Counted from the first letter of the stretch, positions 11,640 to 19,043 are shown. The stretch is 64,000 nucleotides of DNA from Leptolyngbya boryana PCC 6306 (GCF_000353285.1 NZ_KB731324.1:1568577-1632576), one strand, 5' to 3'. Notes: generated by a model from the sequence alone, not told the origin. Numbers and translations: made by a program.

Positions 11640-11867
11640 TTAGAAAGCCTCACGAACGTCGAGAGGGGGCTGCTCTCTCGTGGTCATGAAGTCTTCAGAG
11701 AATTGCTCTAAGCTATCGAAGAGCGATTGCCAAGGATGATCTTTGGCAATTAGAACGATCGCACTTCCAACTTTTTTAATGTAGACCTCCGTACCCGTCA
11801 TTTTGCAGTCTTCGGGGAGTATGACAATTTGATGGGTGCCATCGGTGCTAAGTTTGGCAATATTCAT
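11640..11867 (-). CDS. vapB: VapB-type antitoxin, AbrB-fold
   Basis: 75-residue antitoxin. The N-terminal half ('MNIAKLSTDGTHQIVILPEDCKM' then 'VYIKKVGSAIVLI') is the swapped-hairpin AbrB/MazE DNA-binding fold; the acidic C-terminal half ('WQSLFDSLEQFSEDFM...PPLDVREAF') is the tail that wraps the PIN toxin. Normally represses its own promoter with VapC. Directly upstream of vapC with zero spacing. The sequence above it (to 12008) holds a decayed gene rather than a further TA gene. Confidence 0.9.
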   Translation of the reverse strand: MNIAKLSTDGTHQIVILPEDCKMTGTEVYIKKVGSAIVLIAKDHPWQSLFDSLEQFSEDFMTTREQPPLDVREAF

Positions 11868-11879
11868 GGTGCAGATCCT

Positions 11880-12008
11880 CTAGGTGTATTTGATGTTCAA
11901 GGCTTCTAACTGCTCATTCATCCAAATTATTGCTGTCGCTTCATCGGTTGCGATCGCTTGTTTTACTCCTGTTTTAGCAATTTCTAGTAGTTGTTTCGAT
12001 CTCGATCG
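11880..12008 (-). pseudogene. Gene remnant, copy 1 (C-terminal part only)
   Basis: Reading minus from 12008 gives 'RSRSKQLLEIAKTGVKQAIA', then 'TDEATAIIWMNEQLEALNIKYT' and a TAG at 11880-11882. The frame is closed by TGA at 12018-12020 with no start codon before the conserved part, so only a C-terminus remains. The same stretch occurs again at 13374-13470 with a few substitutions and a 19-nt deletion, which shows the two are copies of one gene. The family is not one I can name. It lies 12 nt downstream-side of the vapB start region. Confidence 0.55.
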
Positions 12009-12154
12009 CCATTGCCCTCACCAACAACATTCTAGGCGCTATTTTTGGCAGGGAAAGTAGGAAACTCCATATTCAGCATCACAGGCTAATAGACAAAGCG
12101 CAACGAAGCATAAGCGTGCAATCCGATCGGTGCAGAGGATGGCAGGTGTTGGGT

Positions 12155-12466
12155 TCATAAGCGCGGTGGAATAGGAGGACGACGGCTCCGAATCCGCCGG
12201 GTCAGTCGGATGAGTCCGAAACCCATAATTCCACCCCACAATGGAGCGCCGATGTAAGGGGGGAACCACACGCCCGGTATTGTCAGCACATGGGCTACTG
12301 CATACCACCACGGCTTTGGTGCACCGCGCCAGCCCCAAGCAGCCATAATAAACGCAAAGCAAAACAAAGTGTATGCAAGCGCGCAGAGCGGGACAAATAC
12401 CCAGTAAGACCACTGCGACGATCGTGGTAAGGGGGTCTGGATTTCTGAAGGTTCACGTTTGGGCAT
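12155..12466 (-). CDS. Small membrane protein, unknown function
   Basis: Starting at ATG 12466 ('MPKREPSEIQTPL') the product has 103 residues; the frame is open 23 codons further up but without a better start. Two hydrophobic segments ('WVFVPLCALAYTLFCFAFIMAAWGW' region and 'PLWGGIMGFGLIRL') suggest two membrane helices, and the tail is strongly basic ('TRRIRSRR'). I do not recognise the family and see no clear ribosome site. The antisense and overlapping frames here are also open, so it could be a chance frame in decayed DNA. Confidence 0.4.
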   Translation of the reverse strand: MPKREPSEIQTPLPRSSQWSYWVFVPLCALAYTLFCFAFIMAAWGWRGAPKPWWYAVAHVLTIPGVWFPPYIGAPLWGGIMGFGLIRLTRRIRSRRPPIPPRL

Positions 12467-12918
12467 GGTTTTGGTTGATGTTCTAAGTAGAGGGTGCAGT
12501 TGGCAAGTGGGAAATGATTGCACGGATGACAGCAAGCGATAAAGCTAGTTTTGTCGATCGAGAAAAACTTCTGGCAAGATTCATCGATACCTTGTGGCAA
12601 TGAAAAAAGTTCAATTGTGAATAGAAGCAACTCTGATTTAGGTCGCTTTGTATAGGTTTAAATTTTAAGTCTAGAGAGGTTATGCAATCTCATTCTTAAA
12701 GCGTGCTTTTGCGATCGCTGTTGATGTCTTATGACCTGATGCAATTTGTTTGGCAAGCTCGATGATTTTGAGATGTTGCCAATGAACAACTCCAGTAGCC
12801 CTCAAGTATTATTCCGTATCAACTCTAAATCATTGCTGCAAGTCAATTCTCAGCAACGAACCGATTACTTCAAAGTATTGCTATTTGCCACGATGCAAGC
12901 TTGAGCAAGTTTAGAACT
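12467..12918. other. Intergenic region within the accessory island
   Basis: About 450 bases without a recognisable gene. On the minus strand a 43-codon stretch ending at about 12679 reads '...HWQHLKIIELAKQIASGHKT' and then a basic tail; it has no credible start, so it may be another gene remnant, but I cannot identify it. No hairpin or RNA gene seen. Confidence 0.4.
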
Positions 12919-13305
12919 TCAGACGATCGCAATAACGCTACCACCAACGATTTTCCAGCCACTTGTTCCTTTATGCCAAACTCTCATGTAGCGGTAATCA
13001 CCTGCAAAGGCATTTCCTAAATACGTGCCGCTCAAGAAAATTTTAGCTGACGCAAGAACGAAGTGTTCGCTGCAAACCCGTATTGCTAGCTCTTTAGGCA
13101 CGAGTTCGTGAAACTGAGTACCACCAGTACGGTGCAAGTCTAAATCCATAGCTTTAGTGACCAGTTCACCAGTTGGTCCAGCGAAAAGCAGATCATCGGC
13201 GATGAGCATATCTAGCTCAGATACATTGGAGGCTAACATTGCGGTGTAAAGCCGCGCTTCACACTCACGAATTTGGGTTTCAATTTCTGAATCCATCTTT
13301 CCCAC
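12919..13305 (-). CDS. NTF2-like protein (SnoaL/DUF4440 type)
   Basis: A 128-residue alpha+beta cone-fold protein. The pattern 'ECEARLYTAMLASNVSELDMLIADDLLFAGPTGELVTKAMDL' is the classic DUF4440 opening (helix, then the L..DD...FTGP.G loop), and it ends with 'YRYMRVWHKGTSGWKIVGGSV', the usual closing strand pair. Such proteins bind small hydrophobic ligands or act as isomerases or hydrolases; there is no evidence which applies here. A second ATG at 13296 ('MDSEIETQ') is equally possible. It stands alone in the island. Confidence 0.8.
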   Translation of the reverse strand: MGKMDSEIETQIRECEARLYTAMLASNVSELDMLIADDLLFAGPTGELVTKAMDLDLHRTGGTQFHELVPKELAIRVCSEHFVLASAKIFLSGTYLGNAFAGDYRYMRVWHKGTSGWKIVGGSVIAIV

Positions 13306-13373
13306 TACAGTTATCCCTACACTTAACTATTCCTTATTATCGATCGCCCTAATCTTCATGTCAGCTATACCTC

Positions 13374-13470
13374 CAAGGCTTCTAGCTGCTTGTCGCTTCA
13401 TCGGTTTCGATCGCTCGTTCTACTCCTGTTTTAGCAATTTCTAGCAGTTGTTTCGATCGCGATCGCTTTT
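13374..13470 (-). pseudogene. Gene remnant, copy 2 (same gene as 11880-12008)
   Basis: Minus-strand reading gives 'RSRSKQLLEIAKTGVERAIE' then 'TDEATSS' and a stop. Compared with copy 1 at 11880-12008, it has lost 19 nt after 'GATGAAGCGACA', shifting the frame and removing the end 'WMNEQLEAL'; the DNA after the deletion (AGCAGCTAGAAGCC) still matches copy 1. The frame is open upstream to 13594 but has no start codon. Clear sign of duplication followed by decay. Confidence 0.55.
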
Positions 13471-13516
13471 GGTAGGAGACTTCAAGCTTTAAGATCCCTC
13501 CACCGAAGGCTTGCAG

Positions 13517-13600
13517 GATAACGGCTAAAGTTAGCAGCGGCGTGAGAACTGGAACGAAGCGCGAAGACTCTGTACCGTCCGATCCACTGTGTTGTTAGGC
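13517..13600 (-). other. Possible degenerate attC-like recombination site
   Basis: Read on the minus strand the segment begins GCCTAACAAC (an R''-like core), continues 'GGATCGGACGG', and closes with 'ACGCCGCTG' and CGTTATCC, where an integron attC would have GTTRRRY. It sits 22 nt downstream of the stop of the aspartic-protease gene, as attC does in gene cassettes. Against this: the final core is imperfect, no second site or integrase is visible, and the same bases are open in the frame of the adjacent gene remnant. Confidence 0.25.
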
Positions 13601-13621
13601 TACTGGCTGTGGCTACCAACT

Positions 13622-14040
13622 TCATTCGTCCTTCGGGCAAACCTCAAAAGCCAACTCGTGTCGGTAAAAACACACATTGAACTCTGCGAAGAAGTTCATG
13701 TGCCCAAGACTTACAGGTGTATCTCTCATCTCAGTCCAAGCAAATCCAAGCAGGACAGGAGGGAACCGTGCGATCGTGCCTAACACGACTATACCGCGTG
13801 AATCACTCCGCGCTAAATTTCCACTTAATGGAATGGATACCGTTTGATTTTCCCAGACTGCCCCTAGCTGTAGACCAATCTCGTAGGGCAGAACGTTAAC
13901 ACTCGCACCTGTATCCAGCAATGCTGTCACTTCTAGAGAGCGATCTCCCAGTGTAAGGGTTAGAGGATATACGGCATGATCACTGCTCGCCCTAGCTTGT
14001 CTCTTCGTTCAGTAAATGAATAGCGCTGTCCACTAAGCAT
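13622..14040 (-). pseudogene. Retropepsin-like aspartic protease gene with an apparent -1 frameshift
   Basis: The main frame (13622-13930) carries 'TALLDTGASVNVLPYEIG', the D-T/S-G motif of single-lobe aspartic proteases, then 'SIPLSGNLARSDSRGIVV', 'LLGFAWTEMRD' and 'VSLGHMNFFAEFNVCFYR'. The expected N-terminus starts at ATG 14040, which overlaps the partner gene's stop, but runs in another frame: 'MLSGQRYSFTERRDKLGRAV', then 'IMPYIL' and TAA at 13960-13962. Adding one C in the GAGG run near 13963-13966 would join the halves into 'MPYI.LTLTLGDRSLEV', the family pattern. So it is a recent frameshift or a sequencing error. A GTG at 13930 is the only start in the main frame. Confidence 0.7.
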
Positions 14041-14293
14041 TGGAGGCTTCCTTTGCTGCGACCAAAAGGTCTGACAGTGCTTGGACAGATGCACTATCAG
14101 TTTGAGGCGACCATACCACGGCTTCAGTAGATGCGAGTTGCTGGAGCAGCATATTCTCCGAATTAGAAACTTCTGTTGGTTCTAGGTTGCATCCTTCTTC
14201 CTTAGCAACTGCTAGAAGGAGAAAATGGATAAGTCGTAGCTTATCTTGATGAGATAACTGCTCAACGGTCGGCAACAGTTCGCTGAGTGACAT
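14033..14293 (-). CDS. Small protein partner of the retropepsin-like gene (antitoxin-like)
   Basis: 86 residues: 'MSLSELLPTVEQLSHQDKLRLIHFLLLAVAKEEG' followed by a Ser/Glu-rich tail with 'WSPQTDSASVQALSDLL'. Small proteins of this kind with an N-terminal 'L...V..L...DK..L...L' helix are commonly found directly before a single-lobe aspartic protease gene in cyanobacteria, and have been treated as antitoxin-like; the function is not established to my knowledge. Its last 8 nt overlap the start of the protease gene (ATG at 14040), which implies coupled translation. Intact. Confidence 0.7.
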   Translation of the reverse strand: MSLSELLPTVEQLSHQDKLRLIHFLLLAVAKEEGCNLEPTEVSNSENMLLQQLASTEAVVWSPQTDSASVQALSDLLVAAKEASNA

Positions 14294-14392
14294 ATCGCTT
14301 GCTCCAAAGAATACGCTTCTCTATTATAGGTTTGATTCTGCTGTTAGCCTCAGGGCATATGTTAGACTGCTTTTACCAACTTATATCAAATA

Positions 14393-15238
14393 TCAAATAT
14401 GAAAAGATGATATTCCAATTGTTGCAGCTTGAATGGTCTCATCAATGGCAGAAGGCTTCCAAACAATGCCTAATTGAGCTTTGTAGTGATCATCCCCAAG
14501 TCGCCCAGAATAGATTCCTAAAAATCTTCTTCCTTCACCTATTACAGCTTCATTCTGGTTTGTAGCACCTTCTGTTAACCAATAACCTATCTGCTGTGCA
14601 TAAACAGGTGAACCAGACATTCCTTCGCGCGTTGCTGTGTCAATCAAGATTTTAGGCAAGCCGTCTATATCAAAATCTGGTTCCGATGCAATACTGGCAC
14701 GCTTCCAAATAGGGAAGTTAGCTCCTCCACCTATTCCTCTAGGAAACCCCAACACAAAAACATCTAAACCTGGGCGCAGTCTTATGTTGTCAAACTCAAG
14801 ATTCGGATCATTTGCGGCTCGGCTCTCAGTTTCTTCAATGCCGTTCACGGGAATAACAACTAAATCTACTTTATGTCTATATCGTGGATGCTCATACCAA
14901 ACAGGCTTACTTGGTGCATCCCCTTCATCTTCGTACAATGGCATAATTTGAGTCCGCCACTGCATCAATTTAGCTCCAGATTCATGTTGAGTACTGTATG
15001 GAATCTTGATGTGTAGGCGATCTGGAATTCCTGCTTGACTGGATTTACACTTCAAAGTGTCTGGCTCTCTTCCCGTGACGTTGTGCCAATTTGTTACCAA
15101 GTACGGCTTACCTTCATACAGATAGAAAAAAGCAGTGCCAATAGCAATCTTTGTGTCCTTAAAGCACATAGATATTTGGAAAGGCACGTGAGAAAATGCA
15201 TCACGCAATTCGGGAAATCTTTGCTTAGAAATATCCAC
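14393..15238 (-). CDS. Stand-alone trypsin-like serine protease
   Basis: 281 residues with a chymotrypsin-fold layout: His in 'YLVTNWHNVTGRE', Asp in 'HKVDLVVIPV', and the Ser in 'TREGMSGSPVY' (GxSGSP). No signal peptide, membrane helix or PDZ domain, so it probably acts in the cytosol, unlike the HtrA-type gene at 50702. Near the middle, 'DVFVLGFPRGIGGGANFPIWKRASIASEP' is the usual strand pattern before the Ser loop. Proteases of this form occur in several bacterial defence loci as effectors, but no partner gene is visible here, so that is only a possibility. Located in the accessory island. Confidence 0.82.
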   Translation of the reverse strand: MDISKQRFPELRDAFSHVPFQISMCFKDTKIAIGTAFFYLYEGKPYLVTNWHNVTGREPDTLKCKSSQAGIPDRLHIKIPYSTQHESGAKLMQWRTQIMPLYEDEGDAPSKPVWYEHPRYRHKVDLVVIPVNGIEETESRAANDPNLEFDNIRLRPGLDVFVLGFPRGIGGGANFPIWKRASIASEPDFDIDGLPKILIDTATREGMSGSPVYAQQIGYWLTEGATNQNEAVIGEGRRFLGIYSGRLGDDHYKAQLGIVWKPSAIDETIQAATIGISSFHI

Positions 15239-15350
15239 AGAATTTCTTTTTAGTTACAAAATTACTTGATCAGCAGGATATTCTAACAGCTATTCAAAGA
15301 TTTTAAAGTGCGTTCCTGACAAAGGCTTTGCAGGACAATAATTGTTTAGA

Positions 15351-15403
15351 CTGAAATTTTCGGTACGCTACACCAACTCGACGCACCATACGGAAAATTT
15401 CAG
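15351..15403. repeat. Inverted repeat between the protease gene and the purine cluster
   Basis: CTGAAATTTTC (15351-15361) and GAAAATTTCAG (15393-15403) are perfect 11-bp complements around a 31-base loop that itself contains 'GGTACG' and 'CATACG'. It lies 38 nt beyond the allantoate amidohydrolase stop. It could be a terminator without a U run or the end of a small lost element; no transposase is near. Confidence 0.5.
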
Positions 15404-15440
15404 CATATTTTTCACTTCACTCTGATGAGTAACACCAAGG

Positions 15441-16673
15441 TTATCGATACAGACGATCGAGCTTCAAAAAAGTCTGTAACAAAACATTCGTTCCCTGCGC
15501 GCACTCTTCGGGTGAAGTATATTCTTCTTCCGAATGACTGATTCCCGCCCGACTCGGCACAAAAATCATGCCCATATCAGTCATCCGTCCGACTTCTTGA
15601 GCATCATGCCCCGCGCGGCTTGGAAGCTGGATATTTGGGAGTTTGAGATCCCCGCAGATTTCCTCGATCGCGCTCATAATCTTCGGGGCTGCCAACGTCG
15701 GAAGAATGTGTAACGTCTGCCGCATCTCGATTTCCGTTAGAGTCGAATCCGCGATCGCTGCAATCCCAGATTTTAATTGTTCTACTAGCATCTCTAGATG
15801 CGACTGCGACAAATCTCGCAAATCAATTCTTAAATCTACTTCTCCTGGAACTGTATTGGTCGCATTCGGGGAAACAGTCAAATAGCCAACCGTCGCCACC
15901 TGATCACCCGGAGTCTCTGAAGCAATTTGATTGACTAGTAAAACAATCTGCGCGGCAGCAACTAAAGCATCTTTGCGGAGGTGCATTGGAGTAGTGCCCG
16001 CATGATTTGGGCGACCTTTGATATTGACCGCAAATCGATACTGTCCAACAACACCGCTAACCACACCAATCGGAACCTGTGCATGTTCCAGCACTCCACC
16101 CTGCTCGACATGCAATTCTACAAATGCAGCAATATCAGTGCGTTGAGCCGTTTCAATCCGTTCCCAATCTCCACCCACTTTTGCTAAACAGTCTTGAATC
16201 GGCGTACCATCCAGTCGAACATAGTAATCTGGATCTTCATGGACTTCGCCAGACATTGCTTTACTACCAATCACCGATCGCTCTTCGTCACTAAAAACAA
16301 TTACCTCGATCGGATGATCCAGCCGAATCTTGTTCTCTTGCAATGTCCGAACCACTTCAATGCCTGCTAACACACCCAAACACCCATCGAACTTACCTCC
16401 GACTGGAACAGTATCAATGTGTGAACCCGTTGCTAAAGCAGGCGCATCAGCAATCTTACCTGCATATCGACCAATCACATTTCCCGCAGCATCAATCCGA
16501 GTCGTCATCCCTGCTGCTTCCATCCAAGCTTGAACCGTTTGACGAGCTAGTAAATCCGCATCTGTAAAAGCAAGCCGACAAACTCCACCATTCGCGAGTC
16601 TGCCAATGTTAGCAAGGTCAGTAATACTTTGATTTAAACGAGCACAATTAATCGATAAAAGGGTCAAAGTCAT
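15441..16673 (-). CDS. allC: Allantoate amidohydrolase / M20 Zn-dependent hydrolase
   Basis: Hydrolyses the ureide allantoate (family members also act on N-carbamoyl amino acids) releasing ammonia; binuclear-metal M20 peptidase fold. The 410 residues show metal ligands in 'GSHIDTVPVGGKFDG' (His, Asp), 'DEERSVIGS' (Glu), 'HVEQGG' (His) and 'SHSEEEYT' (His), and the dimer lid with 'RPNHAGTTPM'. Sequence alone cannot separate allantoate amidohydrolase from beta-ureidopropionase or carbamoylase, but the ATGA overlap with uraD (16670-16673) and the urate hydroxylase upstream argue for the purine route. Last gene of the minus-strand operon. Confidence 0.85.
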   Translation of the reverse strand: MTLTLLSINCARLNQSITDLANIGRLANGGVCRLAFTDADLLARQTVQAWMEAAGMTTRIDAAGNVIGRYAGKIADAPALATGSHIDTVPVGGKFDGCLGVLAGIEVVRTLQENKIRLDHPIEVIVFSDEERSVIGSKAMSGEVHEDPDYYVRLDGTPIQDCLAKVGGDWERIETAQRTDIAAFVELHVEQGGVLEHAQVPIGVVSGVVGQYRFAVNIKGRPNHAGTTPMHLRKDALVAAAQIVLLVNQIASETPGDQVATVGYLTVSPNATNTVPGEVDLRIDLRDLSQSHLEMLVEQLKSGIAAIADSTLTEIEMRQTLHILPTLAAPKIMSAIEEICGDLKLPNIQLPSRAGHDAQEVGRMTDMGMIFVPSRAGISHSEEEYTSPEECAQGTNVLLQTFLKLDRLYR

Positions 16674-17170
16674 GAGGTTACCTGTTGGATAAGACGAAAA
16701 TAAGCAATCTGGGAAATTTCAGCGATCGCAGTTTGCATTTCTGCACTCTGAGAATGCTCTAAGCGCGTCACAAACGCTTCGAGAATGCTGTCCTTTGTAT
16801 GATTCTTCACCGCAACGATGAAAGGAAAACCAAACTGAGCTTTATAGCGTTCATTTAACTGATGAAAGCGCTCGTATTCTTCAGGGCTAAGCCGATCTAA
16901 TCCCACTCCTGCCTGTTCTTTCACAGAAGCATCTGCCATTTTTGCTTTACTGCCTAAATCTGGATGGGCACAGATTAAAGCTAGCTGTTGTTCAGAGGTC
17001 ATCGATTGCACGATCGAGATCATGGCTTGATGCAGATCCTCCACACTCTCGAACGGTCGCTGCTGCCAAGCTTGAGCCGCGATCGTCGGAGTCTGTTCAA
17101 AAATCTCGCCCAATGCGTCAGTAAAGGCGGATTGTTCCATTTGATTGAGCGCTGAGAGTGAATAGGTCAT
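16670..17170 (-). CDS. uraD: OHCU decarboxylase
   Basis: Decarboxylates 2-oxo-4-hydroxy-4-carboxy-5-ureidoimidazoline stereospecifically to S-allantoin, the last step of urate breakdown to allantoin. 166 residues, the normal single-domain length. Recognisable parts: 'RPFESVEDLHQAM', 'ALICAHPDLGSKA' (catalytic His region), 'SVKEQAGVGLDRLSPEEYERF', 'NERYKAQFGFPFIVAVKN' and a final Glu-rich helix. ATGA overlaps with both neighbours (17167-17170 with the urate hydroxylase, 16670-16673 with allC) show a tight operon. No gene for 5-hydroxyisourate hydrolase, the intervening step, is present in the window. Confidence 0.93.
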   Translation of the reverse strand: MTYSLSALNQMEQSAFTDALGEIFEQTPTIAAQAWQQRPFESVEDLHQAMISIVQSMTSEQQLALICAHPDLGSKAKMADASVKEQAGVGLDRLSPEEYERFHQLNERYKAQFGFPFIVAVKNHTKDSILEAFVTRLEHSQSAEMQTAIAEISQIAYFRLIQQVTS

Positions 17171-18327
17171 TGCAAGGGACCTGTGAGAATCGTTTTTGCG
17201 ATCGCATCGGTGACATCACTGGGCGATTCTTGCCGCAGTTGGTCATACCATTGAGCCGTCACTTCAGGATCTTTTCCGTGAATGACTTCTGCACGATTGC
17301 GCGCTTTTTTGACGATCGAGCGAGTTCGATCTTCTCTCGCTGCTTCATAGCGTTTCAACGCATCCTCAACGCTAATATTCGTTGTCAGTAAGAAATGGTT
17401 CAGCATGTAGACATCTTCGAGTGCCTGACAGCCGCCTTGTCCCAAATCGGGACAAGTCGCATGAGCCGCATCACCCAGTAAAGCTACTCGTCCGCGCACC
17501 ATACGATCGACTGGACCAACATCTGAAATTTCTAAGCGATTGGTCTGCTCTGGATTGATTCGCTCGATCAACGTTTGAACGGGTTCAGCCCAACCTTTGA
17601 AATGCTCAGCTAGTTCAGAGCGAATTAATTCAGGCGGCGCACTCGTTCCGAGGGGTAAGGGCACATCAAAAAAGAAATACAAGCGATCTCCGCCCACAGG
17701 CATCAGGGAAGCGCGTTGATGATTGCCCACATAGATTGTCCAAGTATTCGCCGGAGTTAACGCTTCGTCGGCTGCGACTAATCCATTCCAATTCACATAG
17801 TCGCGATAAGTTGGATGCACTTCTCGATCGAGAACATATTGCCGCAAGCTCGATCGCACGCCATCTGCCGCAATCAACAAATCTCCGGTCGCTTTATGCC
17901 CATTCTCAAACTGCGCCGTCACTTGCTCTCCATGTTCCTCAACTGAGAGACAGCGATATCCCAAATTCACAGTTCCCGGAAATTTCTTTAACAGCATTGC
18001 CTGTAAATCGGCTCTGGCGACCGGATAAGGACGCTGCCCAACCTCTTCAATCAAAGGATGCAAATTAACATGATTCAGTACCTCTCCCGAAGTGCTGAGG
18101 TACTGCATAAAATCCATTTGCCCGCCAATTTCGGCAATGTCTTTCCCCATGCCAAATCGGTTCAGGACTTTCACCCCATTCGACCAGAGTGAGATGCCTG
18201 CTCCACGGGGACGCAGTTCTTGTGCCCGCTCGTACACTTCGACGGTGTGACCTGACTGCGAAAGCGCGATCGCGGCAGTCAGCCCACCGATTCCCGCCCC
18301 GATAATCACCACCTTTAGCCCATCCAT
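17167..18327 (-). CDS. hpxO: FAD-dependent urate hydroxylase, HpxO type
   Basis: Oxidises urate to 5-hydroxyisourate with NADH and O2, replacing cofactor-free uricase. 386 residues of the class A flavoprotein monooxygenase fold: GxGxxG at the start ('VIIGAGIGGLTAAIAL'), 'ERAQELRPRGAGISLWSNGV' (the AGIxL/W pattern typical of HpxO), 'LLIAADGVRSSLR' (DG motif) and 'RVALLGDAAHATCPDLGQGGCQALED' (GD FAD motif with the HpxO-like 'DLGQGG'). General salicylate-hydroxylase homologues look similar, but overlap with uraD fixes the role. First gene of the operon, transcribed away from the 18630 gene. Confidence 0.9.
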   Translation of the reverse strand: MDGLKVVIIGAGIGGLTAAIALSQSGHTVEVYERAQELRPRGAGISLWSNGVKVLNRFGMGKDIAEIGGQMDFMQYLSTSGEVLNHVNLHPLIEEVGQRPYPVARADLQAMLLKKFPGTVNLGYRCLSVEEHGEQVTAQFENGHKATGDLLIAADGVRSSLRQYVLDREVHPTYRDYVNWNGLVAADEALTPANTWTIYVGNHQRASLMPVGGDRLYFFFDVPLPLGTSAPPELIRSELAEHFKGWAEPVQTLIERINPEQTNRLEISDVGPVDRMVRGRVALLGDAAHATCPDLGQGGCQALEDVYMLNHFLLTTNISVEDALKRYEAAREDRTRSIVKKARNRAEVIHGKDPEVTAQWYDQLRQESPSDVTDAIAKTILTGPLQ

Positions 18328-18360
18328 ACCGAACTTCCTCGCGAAATGATTATCCCGTAC

Positions 18361-18401
18361 CTTGATTGTTACAGAATTTCAGAATACTGTATACAATCAA
18401 G
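18361..18401. promoter_or_regulatory. Operator-like inverted repeat in the divergent purine promoter region
   Basis: CTTGATTGT (18361-18369) faces its exact complement ACAATCAAG (18393-18401). The symmetry extends with ACAG and CTGT just inside, out of register by one base, giving CTTGATTGTTACAG against CTTGATTGTATACAG. The centre is 33 nt or more upstream of the hpxO start and lies in the shared upstream region of both arms of the purine cluster. This suggests a dimeric repressor or activator site, although no regulator gene is adjacent. Confidence 0.5.
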
Positions 18402-18629
18402 CTTGCTTAAGAATAGCTTGTGATCTCATTGTGTGAACTGCCACATGCTTGAAGCAAAATTATCAATTTAGTCGAGTCACCTCCGACACTGATAGGCTGA
18501 GCCATCAATCGGCTCTCACCCAGATGATAAGGGAATCTTGACAGCATGAAGAAAGGTAACAAACCTGTCTATTCTGCACTCTGATCCCGCCTTAGAGTTC
18601 TACAACATACACAAGGAGTAGTTAGTATC

Positions 18630-19043
18630 GTGACGAGCAATATGACCTCAAACAATCGACGTGTGTTCATTTGTGGTTCTGCCTTGCGGGGACAGCCAGA
18701 CCATCAAAACCTACAAGATGCAGTCTTTATCGGTGCAACTGCGACTCAGCCGCGCTATCGGCTGCATGTCGCGGGTGACGATTGGCATCCTGCCATTCAT
18801 GAGGTCGAATCAGGCGGCATTTCGATTCCAGGAGAAATTTACGAGATGACGCAAGCCCAATTTGAGTATTTAGAGGCGAATGAACCGCCGAATATGTATG
18901 CAACGGATGTGTATTTGGAGAATGGGGAAGTCGCGACGGCTTTCTTGTATCCGAAGGCACTGATCGATGAGCACAATTTGCCGGACATTTCTAATACGTA
19001 TGGGGGTTGGGCGGCTTATAAGGCGAGAGAGGTGAAGGTTTAG
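18630..19043 (+). CDS. Gamma-glutamylcyclotransferase-fold protein (allophanate hydrolase C-domain-like)
   Basis: 137 residues. GTG 18630 is taken as start because AAGGAG lies at 18613-18618; an ATG at 18642 is too far from it. 'VFICGSALRGQPDHQNL' is the BtrG/GGCT-fold opening (usually YGSLR.G), 'YRLHVAGDDWHPAIHEVESGGISIPGEIYEM' the substrate cavity with Glu in 'IPGEIYEM', and 'EANEPPNMYATDVYLENGEVATAFLY' the closing strands. The same fold forms the C-terminal domain of allophanate hydrolase (AtzF). Its place between the urate and xanthine genes suggests work on a ureide intermediate, but that is inference. The cluster lacks a 5-hydroxyisourate hydrolase and an allantoinase. Confidence 0.8.
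   Translation: MTSNMTSNNRRVFICGSALRGQPDHQNLQDAVFIGATATQPRYRLHVAGDDWHPAIHEVESGGISIPGEIYEMTQAQFEYLEANEPPNMYATDVYLENGEVATAFLYPKALIDEHNLPDISNTYGGWAAYKAREVKV

Noticed and set aside
12039-12413. Minus-strand 124-codon frame overlapping the small membrane gene
   Set aside because: Cys-rich composition without pattern, and it shares most of its length with the better 12155-12466 frame in another register.
14287-14565. Plus-strand 92-codon frame with hydrophobic residues
   Set aside because: It lies opposite the C-terminal part of the serine protease gene and shows no motif or ribosome site.
18356-18372. NtcA-like site GTA-N10-TAC upstream of the purine genes
   Set aside because: Spacing is ten rather than the consensus eight and there is no well-placed -10 box; the inverted repeat in the same place is better supported.
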